A DNA stretch of 7,403 bases from an uncultured Candidatus Altimarinota bacterium (GTDB lineage Bacteria > Patescibacteriota > Gracilibacteria > BD1-5 > UBA6164): NCBI GenBank assembly GCA_937931775.1, contig CALHAQ010000004.1:1-7403 (forward strand), read 5' to 3'. A program made the translations under genes and the position numbers. This document shows positions 1 through 6,070 of this stretch, piece by piece; the first letter of the stretch is position 1, and each line of letters opens with the position of its first letter. The notes under the pieces are model-generated. The model worked only from the letters and a program-made list of their open reading frames with translations, did no database searches and was not told where the DNA came from.

Positions 1-780
1 TTGTGCAAATGTTTCAAAGTGAGTAGTCTTAATACCCTCTGCAGCGTCTTCAGCATCTTTCTTTTTCAAAGATACCATAATATTATCTAATTCACCTGAC
101 TTACCATCTGGTCAGGTGAGATAATTTATAAGGTTATCATAAAGAGCATTAATCTCTTCTCATGATATGTTTCCTTTATTTTCAATTTCTGATAATTTTT
201 GTCTGAAAACATCTAATTCTTTAGAAGTTCATATAGGGATACTAGAGAGAGAAACACTAATAGCTTGTATTTTTGGGAGATTTTCAGTAATTTCAATTTC
301 AGATTCTGTATCATGAATACTCGTAGGAATTCAAAATTTATCTGCAAAAATAGCAAATGTCTCTCTGTTACATAAACATCCATTCTTTTTAAATTCTCTT
401 TTAGTTTTTACTCATTTCTCTTGAACAAAAGTAAAAAACGACTCTAATTCAGAAGGAGAAATATCTGTTGATTGTAAAAAAGATATCATTTCATCATATC
501 ATTCAAACCCACTAAATTTTTCCTCTATATAATCAAGGGCCTTAATATCTCACTGAAATTCTTGGAGAAGTGCTTGTGAGTCAGCTCAGGTCTGAGCAGT
601 TTCTTTGAGCAGTTCTTGTTTCTCTGCCTCTGCAAGAGCTTTCAGTTCTGGAGTCTGTATCTTTGAAAGAAGCTCTCCTATTTGAGCTTCAGCATTTCAT
701 GATGGGTTTCACTCTGAGCTCTGATCTAGGGTCTGAGCTTGAGGGATTTCATCGTAGGATGGACCTTGAGATAAAGGCAT
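1..780 (-). CDS. Unrecognised cytoplasmic protein, 3' end cut by window edge (code 25)
   Basis: I do not recognise this gene. Read with UGA as Gly, the frame is open for 260 codons from the ATG at 778-780 to the window edge, so the C-terminus is missing. It has ten in-frame UGA codons against about eight GGN glycines, no signal peptide and no obvious membrane segment. Residues 1-80 are rich in Gln, Glu and Ala, and about 30-80 look helical or coiled-coil. A short Cys pair (GCLC, C135 and C137) is the only notable motif, too little to call a metal site. The middle and C-terminal parts are mixed, acidic and charged, with helix-like stretches around 186-200 and 207-222. The start is chosen because it is the first ATG after a hairpin and T-run (785-815). 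No Shine-Dalgarno site is visible. The gene ahead of it on this strand is the Tat-signal protein, with a putative terminator between, so separate transcription is likely. Confidence 0.8.
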
Positions 781-784
781 AAAA

Positions 785-815
785 ATAGAGTAATAATTAA
801 CTATTATTACTCTAT
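785..815 (-). terminator. Perfect 13-bp hairpin plus T-run ending at the downstream ATG
   Basis: The arms 785-797 and 803-815 are exact reverse complements (ATAGAGTAATAAT) around a 5-nt loop. On the minus strand the hairpin is followed by TTTTT and then directly by the ATG of the gene at 1-780. Shape and position fit an intrinsic terminator for the gene at 843-1349. The lack of space between U-run and AUG is odd, because the downstream gene then needs a start signal inside or just upstream of the hairpin. A regulatory 5' hairpin is the alternative. Confidence 0.65.
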
Positions 816-819
816 CATA
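814..819 (-). promoter_or_regulatory. Possible -10 element for the gene at 1-780
   Basis: The minus strand reads TATGAT, overlapping the upstream edge of the terminator hairpin. No convincing -35 box lies 16-18 nt upstream. The call rests on position and on the similar arrangement at 7275-7280, so it is tentative. Confidence 0.25.
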
Positions 820-842
820 TACTTAGTATTGTTGCAAAATAT

Positions 843-1349
843 CTATGATTTTGTCCCCTTAGATAACGAATCTAAATGAAAACTTCTACCCGCAGCTCAC
901 AGAATACCATATTTTGGGTGACCACTCTCAATTTTAGCAAACTCTATCAGCATATTAGGAGTATATTCTCTTAGATTTTCAATAGTTGCTTTAGATACTT
1001 TTCATGATCATACCTCTATTACAATATCATCCCTCCACGCTTCTAGTGTATCTTCTTCATAATCCGCTTTAGCATTCTCTAAAAATTCAGCTTCACCATT
1101 TGAAAGCATTTCTGCTACTGGGCTATCAGCAAGTGTTTTATAATCTATACCAACGGTACTTACTCTATATGAAATACTTGTAGCTTTTACATCAGCAGCC
1201 AGAACATCTTTCGCTTGTGCAGCAACAACTGTAGCTAGAAGAGTAGTAAGAGCAAGTCTTCAAAATCATCTTCTTGTAATACCTTCATGAGAATTCTGAG
1301 GTATATCTGTTACTTCTGTAACATCAGGATTTTGTAGAGTATTAGTCAT
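843..1349 (-). CDS. Small exported protein with twin-arginine (Tat) type signal
   Basis: A 168-residue protein with five in-frame UGA codons and a TAG stop. The N-terminal region is polar (1-24). A twin-arginine motif TRRGFGR (25-31) follows, close to the Tat consensus S/T-R-R-x-F-x-K. Next comes a modest hydrophobic stretch (about 32-46) rich in Ala, Leu, Thr and Val, with a plausible signal peptidase site after AQA (44-46). Both glycines in the motif are UGA-encoded, so a standard-code annotation would miss the signal. The mature part (about 120 residues) is acidic, with charged helix-like segments near 83-105 and 118-142. I recognise no family or catalytic motif in it. It would be exported folded, possibly with a cofactor or partner, but the function is unknown. 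It has its own promoter (1383-1411) and a likely terminator (785-815), so it is probably monocistronic. Confidence 0.82.
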
Positions 1350-1350
1350 A

Positions 1351-1376
1351 ATATTATAGTTAAAAAACTAATATAT
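1351..1376 (-). other. Imperfect AT hairpin in the 5' leader of the Tat-signal gene
   Basis: TAGTT (1357-1361) pairs with AACTA (1366-1370) around a 4-nt loop, and flanking AT-rich sequence extends the pairing with a 2-nt slip. It lies between the promoter and the ATG at 1347-1349, roughly filling the short predicted leader. It could affect ribosome access, or be a by-product of base composition. Confidence 0.3.
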
Positions 1377-1382
1377 GACTGC

Positions 1383-1411
1383 ATTATACCCCGATTATAT
1401 ACTCTCGTCAA
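1383..1411 (-). promoter_or_regulatory. Sigma70-type promoter of the Tat-signal gene
   Basis: On the minus strand a -35 box TTGACG (1406-1411, five of six to consensus) is followed by a 17-nt spacer and a perfect -10 box TATAAT (1383-1388). Transcription would start near 1376, giving a leader of about 26 nt before the ATG at 1349. The leader contains no Shine-Dalgarno sequence. This is the best-formed promoter in the window. Confidence 0.75.
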
Positions 1412-1504
1412 AACAAACTTTTGAAAATCATTTGGTGTTTGAAAATTTCTGTATATATTAACGGACTTTTGCTGAATTTTTACCTCTTATTTTTAGCTTA
1501 AAAC

Positions 1505-1521
1505 AGCAAAAAAGTATTGCT
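1505..1521. other. Weak 5-bp hairpin flanked by T/A runs
   Basis: AGCAA (1505-1509) pairs with TTGCT (1517-1521) across a 7-nt A-rich loop. A TTTT run follows on the plus strand. It has terminator-like geometry but a short stem and no plus-strand gene upstream, so it is probably incidental or a back-up terminator for minus-strand read-through. Confidence 0.2.
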
Positions 1522-1574
1522 TTTTATAAAAATGTATTTTATTATTTTTAATGAAATTATATAATAAAAATGTC

Positions 1575-1601
1575 AAGTTAATTTTCATAAAAATTAAACT
1601 T
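1575..1601. other. AT-rich hairpin with one bulge
   Basis: The arms 1575-1585 and 1590-1601 pair over 11 bp with a single bulged base and a 4-nt loop (CATA). The stem is almost wholly A-T, so it is weak. It lies just beyond the terminator at 1617-1644 in the minus direction and may be a secondary stop or chance in AT-rich DNA. Confidence 0.25.
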
Positions 1602-1616
1602 ATTTTTGTAAAACAC

Positions 1617-1644
1617 AAAAAAAAGAGAGAAATATCTCCTTTTT
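1617..1644 (-). terminator. Intrinsic terminator of the five-gene minus-strand operon
   Basis: The left arm (1620-1630) pairs with the right arm (1635-1644) over 10 bp, with one bulged A at 1626 and a 4-nt loop. On the minus strand the stem runs straight into an eight-T run (1617-1624, partly within the stem). It lies about 66-93 nt after the stop of the YgjP-type gene at 1710. Poly-T on the other side could make it work in both directions, but no plus-strand gene needs it. Confidence 0.6.
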
Positions 1645-1702
1645 GTATACAAAAGCTGTACAGCTAAAAACGTTTTTAACAGAGTCTGCACAATATTGTG
1701 CA
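1641..1702. repeat. Row of four perfect palindromes
   Basis: Four uninterrupted perfect palindromes sit within 62 bp: TTTTGTATACAAAA (1641-1654), AGCTGTACAGCT (1654-1665), TAAAAACGTTTTTA (1665-1678) and TGCACAATATTGTGCA (1687-1702). The first three share their boundary bases and so tile end to end. They differ in sequence, so this is not one repeated operator. They have no built-in loop, which suits binding by dimeric proteins better than RNA hairpins, but they would also be transcribed as the 3' UTR of the YgjP-type gene. Function unknown. Confidence 0.75.
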
Positions 1703-1709
1703 AAACTTG

Positions 1710-2294
1710 TTATACTCGGTACTTCCAACCATCTGATTTGAGATGATTTTCGTGCTCTTTGTACTCCGGCATTATGTCAGAAACCTCTTTCCAAAACTTT
1801 GCTCCATGATTCATTTGCCTGAGATGGCAAAGCTCATGAATAATCACATAATCTATAGCTTCTTTTGGAGCCATGATGAGCCTATAAGAAAAGTTTAGAG
1901 TCTTTTTACTACTACAGCTTCCCCAACGCGTAGAAGCGCTCGTGATACGGATTCATTTATGAGTAAATCAGTACTTTTCTGCTAATTCGTTACATCTAGG
2001 AATAAGATATTTTTTTGCCTGAGCTTTATAAAACTTGAGAAGTTTATCTTGGCATAATTCTCATAACAGACCTCTCTGAACTTTTCCAAATAAATACCAC
2101 TGCTTGTCTATATTTCTCTGAGAAATTTTCGCATACTCTTTTTCTATCCAAGGAGTATTTTTCTTAATAAAAGCATCTATCTGAGTTCTAAGGAGAAGCT
2201 TTGGAGCCTTAACTTGTAATACTCATTTACTATCAAAACGCATGGAAAGAGATTTTCTCCAAGATTTTGTAATATTAATTTCATAATCTGCCAT
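1710..2294 (-). CDS. YgjP-type zinc metallopeptidase (DUF45 family)
   Basis: A 194-residue protein with four in-frame UGA codons and a TAA stop. The signature is HELCHLRQMNHGAKFW from residue 153: the HExxH zinc site (H153, E154, H157) followed by NHG with H163 as the probable third ligand, characteristic of the YgjP/DUF45 family (domain also called WLM-like). Upstream is the family hallmark TRWGSC (about 122-127) before the active-site helix. The N-terminus begins with a beta-rich stretch ending in a VKAP motif (28-31), also typical. There is no signal peptide, so it acts in the cytoplasm. The length is somewhat short compared with the roughly 230 residues common in the family. Substrate and role are poorly known across the family. 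It is the last gene of the minus-strand run, 48 nt after the VOC gene, and a terminator follows (1617-1644). The ATG start gives a natural family N-terminus but has no Shine-Dalgarno site. Confidence 0.92.
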
Positions 2295-2342
2295 CTATAA
2301 TCTTATTTTTCCTCAAAGTAAGAAAAAATCAGTAAAAAATTA

Positions 2343-2699
2343 TTATTTAAAATTTGGATTGTGAATAATTCCAAAGAAGTTTCCAAATGGATCTATAATA
2401 CTAGCCATAATAATCCCTGAGCCAACATCAGTAGGAAGATCTTTCACAGTAGCTCAAAATCATATTAATCTATCTAATTCGCTTTTCACATCATCCACTC
2501 ACCAATATACTTCTACAGTATTTCCAAGCTTGAGATATGAAGATTCTCTTCTAAAAATACCAAGTTCATAACCTCAAATATCAAATCAAATATAGTTGTC
2601 ATTTTGAAAATATGGCTCTTTATCAAGAGCAATTTTGTACCAATCAGCAACCTGCACAATATTATCTGACTGAAATATACAACTTCTGAGTCCTAACAT
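2343..2699 (-). CDS. VOC-superfamily (glyoxalase/bleomycin-resistance fold) protein
   Basis: A 118-residue single-domain protein with five UGA glycines and a TAA stop. The N-terminal strand and helix (SDNIVQVADWYKIALDKEP, about 11-29) and the C-terminal IIDPFGNFFGIIHNP (101-115) are the recognisable VOC hallmarks, in particular D-P-x-G-N. The central TVEVYWGVDDVKSELDRL segment (about 61-78) matches the second beta-alpha unit. Classical glyoxalase metal ligands are not all evident: the N-terminal strand lacks the usual His and the C-terminal Glu is not in place. The substrate and even enzymatic activity are therefore uncertain. It lies 11 nt after the alkyltransferase stop, so the two are almost certainly co-transcribed and could both serve damage or electrophile detoxification, although that link is inference from position only. 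Confidence 0.88.
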
Positions 2700-2710
2700 A
2701 GATTATTAAA

Positions 2711-3001
2711 TTAGATAATATATTTTCTATCTACCTTACCATCAACGATTTCTATTCCATCAGCTCTGAGCATATCAATCTTTGTCTTCATTCACTCTCC
2801 TGCATTGTAGCCTGATACTTTTCCCGAGTGAGCTATAACTTTATAGCAAGGAAAAACTCATGGTTGCTCATTATACTTCATAGTCATCGCAATCTTTCGA
2901 GGATGTACTCCAAATACATCAGCAAGAGTCTTGTAGGTCATGACTTTTCCTTTTGGTATACCGAGAAGGTATTCGAGTATGTCTTGTTTTATATCTGGCA
3001 T
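2711..3001 (-). CDS. Stand-alone O6-alkylguanine-DNA alkyltransferase domain (Ada-C/MGMT family)
   Basis: A 96-residue protein with two UGA glycines and a TAA stop. It consists only of the C-terminal DNA-binding/catalytic domain of MGMT/Ogt. VMTYKTLADVFGVHPRKIAMTM (about 20-41) is the helix-turn-helix, and the active site is FPCYKVI with acceptor Cys52. R35 lies exactly 17 residues before the Cys, matching the arginine finger of human MGMT (R128/C145), and N44 lies 8 before it, matching N137. The usual PCHR is PCYK here, and the buried Glu of the catalytic tetrad seems to be Asp (D81). The Cys argues for direct alkyl transfer rather than the non-catalytic ATL role (which has Trp there), but the Tyr leaves activity to be tested. 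The start lies 1 nt after the protease stop, indicating translational coupling. Confidence 0.9.
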
Positions 3002-3002
3002 T

Positions 3003-4151
3003 TTATTTGAGAGTTGCAAGCCTGCTTCTGATTTGTTTTCTCAAAGAATCAAGCTCTTTATAATCGTAAAAGAATCTAAGTTTCTGATCTGCTATAGTAT
3101 TTCATTCTGCCTTTTTTCTCATCACAAAATAAGTAAAACTCTCAGCTATATCTTCTCCTGGATTTGTAGCTGCATATTCCGTTACAAAACTCTCTGGAGT
3201 ATCATCATAAGCATAAATTTCTTCATTTCGGACTTTTTCAAGATAGTCAGCATCTGGCCAAAATTTGTCTATAAAGTCATCGAGATAAGCTCAATTATTG
3301 AGACACCCTTCTTGAAGTAGATTTCCTGTGCAGCTTTCAGAAAAACGATTATAAAGAGCCTCATCATCTGATACTGGTGCATATCGAACCTGCGTCTTAT
3401 TTAGAGTTAATACATGTGCAAATTCATGAATAAGTGTAGCATATGATTCCTCTGGTTCAAGTACTCAATCAATATAAAATGCAGAGAGATTCACTCCAAG
3501 TATCCATTTATTAATATCCTCATCTGTTTGTACTACATGAGCCGCAGTATCAGAAGCATCATCATTTGTTACTTCATATCTTATAAAATCTCCTCTCTGT
3601 GATAGAGGAATGAGGGCTGTAAATATGTTCCATACTTCCTGGTTTTTTATATCATCTGTACCATCTTGCAAGTTAATAGAGTCTCCAGAGATAGAATAGG
3701 CTGCAAGTACTTCTGATTCTCCCTGCTGCTCATGATCACCCGTAAACTCTCAAACCTCATACTCCTGATCATCATCATAGTATTCATCCTCATTATAGTA
3801 ACACATTTGATCTTGTTCATCATAGTATTCGTCACTATAACACTGATCAGCTGTCATATTTCCAAAATCACCTGCATATTCTCAAAGGTAATAGTAATAT
3901 GAAATATCATCTGAAATAATTTCAAGAAGGACTCTCTGTTTTTCCGTGAGTTGTCGCGTCTCAAGAGCATTATCTATATAACTTACAAAAAGTTCAGCAG
4001 AAAGGCCATTTGACTGATCGTCTATAAGCTCAATAATCTGATTCTCTACTCTATCAAGCAACTCTCAATCAGACTCTGAAAGTGAATACCCAAACACAGC
4101 TGTAGCGCTCAAAAAAGCGAGCAGTATAAAACTTAATAATAATTTTTTCAT
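3003..4151 (-). CDS. Secreted HExxH zinc metalloprotease with acidic Tyr-rich insert
   Basis: A 382-residue protein with six UGA glycines and a TAA stop. A classic Sec signal peptide (MKKLLLSFILLAFLSATAVFG, 1-21) has a possible cleavage after VFG. The region to about 100 is helical. Residues 101-135 form a Tyr/Asp/Glu-rich segment with C104 and C117 and an internal duplication. The catalytic site is TLIHEFAHVLTL with HEFAH at 242-246. The downstream PGEDIAESFTYFV (331-343) supplies a likely glutamate third ligand (E337), a gluzincin-type arrangement. C274 and C283 may form a second disulfide. I cannot assign a named peptidase family. Export suggests action in the envelope or on host or neighbour proteins, which would suit an epibiont, but the substrate is unknown. 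It follows the MFS gene by 44 nt and precedes the alkyltransferase by 1 nt. The ATG is preceded by a T-run, with no Shine-Dalgarno site. Confidence 0.9.
3772..3830 (-). repeat. Short in-frame direct repeat in the protease gene
   Basis: The 14-mer TCATCATAGTATTC occurs at 3772-3785 and 3817-3830, 45 nt apart. On the coding strand this gives DEYYD twice with a 15-residue period (about residues 107-111 and 122-126), part of the acidic Tyr-rich segment. It looks like a small tandem duplication that has since diverged, probably in a flexible surface or ion-binding stretch. Confidence 0.55.
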
Positions 4152-4195
4152 AAAAATGAGGATTAAGATATATAAATATATGCTAAAACTATATT

Positions 4196-5392
4196 CTAAT
4201 CCTTTGAAATATCAACTTTTGACAGCTGAATACTACAAATAATAACAGCAATAATCATTACTGAAAATACTAGCTGTATCGCTCCTCTTTCGATAGAATC
4301 AACGAAGTATAAAAATATAAATGACCCTATCCAACCTATAGCTTGGAACCATTCACGAATCACCATGTATTCACTTCTCATATTTTGATACCCATCTATT
4401 TTATGTAGCACATTATCACTCATAACTTTTTGAGGGATAGAAAATAGGAGCGCGAGAGCTGTGATAAGAGAAGAAAACACTACAAGATATTCTATACTAT
4501 CAAAAAGTACGAATCATAAAAGCGAAGCAGAATATCAAAAACCTAAGTATAATATAGATTTTGAATAATGTTTATAATGCACAAATTTTCCAAATATATA
4601 ACTCGCGATAATACTTACTATAGAAAAGAAAGATACTAATAATCCAAGGTCTAATTCTACTGAAACGTAAGTAAAAAGTATAATAGGAATAAGTACTTCA
4701 ATAATAGAGTTAGAAAATGAGAATGAAGTCAGTGCGTAAGTATACAGCACCTTCGATACTTCCCCATGAGCAAAACATTTTTTAAATACTCATACTATAT
4801 CAAATTTCGTAGAAGATTTTGATTCTAAATCTACAAGTCCAATAAATGCTCAAGCAATAAAAAACATAGCTCCAAAAGCAAATGCTATACTATATCACTG
4901 TCAAAGGTAGTTATATGTAATTATAAAACCTACAAGAGCTGGTGTGATAATAGACGCAACCGTTCTCAGGGCTTTCCGGATTCATTCAAAATTTCATCTA
5001 TTAGCTTGAGTTGTGAGATCAAACTGTGTATTATGAAAATTAATCCAATAAATACTATTAAAAAATCATATAATAAAAGGAATAATAATCAGATGGTTAA
5101 TAGCTGATTCTCACAGGTACATGATCCAGAGATACACTCCTGCAAAACCAATTAGAGAAAAAACGTGGAGAAGATTTCTATATCCTTTTTTTACAATAGG
5201 TGCAAAAATAGTAAAAAATACCATATGAGAAATGAGATATATCAGATTGAACATAGCTACCACTTGAATGTCCTGAGTTTGTTTCCAAATAAATACATTA
5301 AGAAATATCTGAAATACATTCTTCCCTGATTTAACGAGCACATTTGCAATGAGAATTCGTATTGCTCTCCTATCTCAGATTTTATTCGACAT
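4196..5392 (-). CDS. MFS-type membrane transporter
   Basis: A 398-residue, strongly hydrophobic protein with eleven UGA glycines and a TAG stop. Hydrophobic segments recur along the whole length (for example about 12-33, 43-66, 76-93, 100-117, 145-160, 168-187, 215-242, 250-268, 281-297, 303-319, 350-365 and 371-389), consistent with about twelve membrane helices in two halves joined by a polar loop near 188-212. That matches the length and layout of the major facilitator superfamily. A charged loop at about 131-144 (ANRGNFEGIRKALR) fits a cytoplasmic inter-helix loop. No substrate-specific motif is clear, so export of small molecules or uptake from a host are equally open. It is the first gene of the five-gene run and is divergent from the yggS-like gene, with a 63-bp promoter region between them. 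The ATG at 5390-5392 is the first possible start, as a stop lies just upstream in frame (5402-5404). Confidence 0.87.
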
Positions 5393-5455
5393 AAACTTTC
5401 TTTATAAATATACTTATGAGTATAGTAGTTTTTAATATTTTTGAAACTCTTTCCC
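5393..5455. promoter_or_regulatory. Divergent promoter region with central inverted repeat
   Basis: This 63-bp gap feeds the MFS run (minus) and the yggS-like gene (plus). The inverted repeat TATACT-TATG-AGTATA (5409-5424) lies in its middle. The same bases give -10-like boxes: TATACT on the minus strand (5419-5424), with a weak -35-like TTTCAA 16 nt upstream, and TATAGT on the plus strand (5421-5426) without a clear -35. Overlapping -10 elements on opposite strands would make the two promoters mutually exclusive. An operator function is possible but only inferred. Confidence 0.45.
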
Positions 5456-6070
5456 ATGCTCAACTTGCAAGTATTTAATACAGTCCAAAAAGCTAAAAGT
5501 AGTATTCTAGTGGTTACTAAATACTGGGATAGAGAAAAAACTCAGCACATACTTAATGAATCGCTAGATCATTATCATGATATTTTTCTTGGTATCTGAG
5601 AAAATAGAATAGAGGATATTACAAGCAAAAGTCTTCCAAGAGAGCATGTACACTTCATAGGAAATATTCAATCTCAAAAGATTTGAGATATAGTGAAATA
5701 TTGCTCTGTGATACATTCCCTCTCAAGTCTCAAACACGCTCTCAAGATAGACAATCAGTGACTTCCTATTTCTGCATTCATACAAATAAAACTTGATAAG
5801 AATAAGGATATCTGAATTTCAGCAGAAAATCTAGCTTATTTCCTGCAAGCATGTAGTGAGTTTAAAAATTTAAGTATCATCTGAATTTCAGGAATGTGAG
5901 CATGAGATGTCTGAGAAGAACAAAAAAGACAAGAGTTTAAAACTCTTGTCTCACTTCGCGATAAGCATATTCCTAATTGACTCATATCAGCTGGAACTTC
6001 CCGAGATTATGAAATCGCATTGAATGAGTGAATTGATATAGTCAGAGTTTGAAACGCGAGTATTATATAG
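5456..6070 (+). CDS. yggS: YggS/PLPBP-family pyridoxal-phosphate homeostasis protein, shortened
   Basis: A 204-residue protein with eleven UGA against four GGN glycines and a TAG stop. Family blocks occur in order: ILVVTKYW with the PLP-binding lysine candidate K22, GENRIED (48-54), HFIGNIQSQKI (66-76), a GISGMGAGDV segment (143-152, where family members usually have L-M-x-I/M), and SAGTSRDYEIALNEGIDIVRVGNA (about 178-201, normally S-M-G-M-S-x-D ... R-I-G-x-A-I-F-G). YggS-type proteins bind PLP without known catalysis and buffer the free cofactor in the cytoplasm. This copy is short at both ends: only about 21 residues precede the lysine, and it stops at GNASII before the usual FG. The stop overlaps the convergent DUF2130 gene by 8 bp. 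The ATG at 5456 has no Shine-Dalgarno site, and upstream in-frame alternatives are only TTG/TTA-type codons after a TAG at 5426-5428. Confidence 0.9.
5927..5951 (-). terminator. Intrinsic terminator of the DUF2130 gene, inside the yggS-like gene
   Basis: AGACAAGAGTTT (5927-5938) and AAACTCTTGTCT (5940-5951) are exact 12-nt reverse complements around one base, so in RNA a stem of about 10 bp with a small loop forms. On the minus strand the hairpin is followed by TTTTTT (5922-5927, the last base shared). It lies about 110-140 nt past the DUF2130 stop (6063), within the plus-strand coding sequence for KRQEFKTLV. The U-run lies only on the minus-strand side, so it should stop DUF2130 transcripts and not yggS mRNA. 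Confidence 0.7.

Larger units (their letters stand above)
1350..1709. other. 360-bp AT-rich spacer without a gene
   Basis: This stretch separates the end of the five-gene minus-strand run (stop at 1710) from the Tat-signal gene. It holds the promoter at 1383-1411, two weak hairpins (1505-1521 and 1575-1601), a terminator (1617-1644) and a cluster of perfect palindromes (1641-1702). I see no convincing coding frame in code 25 and no tRNA-like or other recognisable RNA gene. The part from about 1500 to 1620 is nearly all A and T. Confidence 0.7.

Noticed and set aside
1556..1576. TTGACA (1571-1576) and TATAAT (1556-1561) on the minus strand as a promoter
   Set aside because: Both hexamers are perfect but only 9 nt apart, far below the 16-18 nt needed, in near-pure AT sequence. 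The 1383-1411 promoter has correct spacing.
2295..2342. Hairpin between the VOC and YgjP-type genes as a terminator
   Set aside because: Only about 6 A-T pairs can form (TTTTTC with GAAAAA). That is too weak to call, and the gap is short enough for co-transcription.
1686..2663. The 12-mer CTGCACAATATT repeated at 1686-1697 and 2652-2663
   Set aside because: One repeated 12-mer in 7.4 kb of AT-rich DNA is expected by chance, and the second copy is ordinary coding sequence of the VOC gene.
2828..3320. Plus-strand frames of 60 and 126 codons
   Set aside because: They lie antisense to the alkyltransferase and protease genes, whose family motifs are clear. The translations are low-complexity hydrophobic shadows.
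3721..3835. ATG/ATC-rich repeats around the protease gene as a microsatellite or CRISPR-like array
   Set aside because: Repeats are short, in frame and only duplicated once. They encode the Asp/Tyr-rich segment, and no spacer-repeat periodicity exists.
5257..5463. Minus-strand frame of 68 codons upstream of and overlapping the MFS gene
   Set aside because: It is in a different frame from the MFS gene, crosses the divergent promoter region and starts inside the yggS-like gene. It has no family features.
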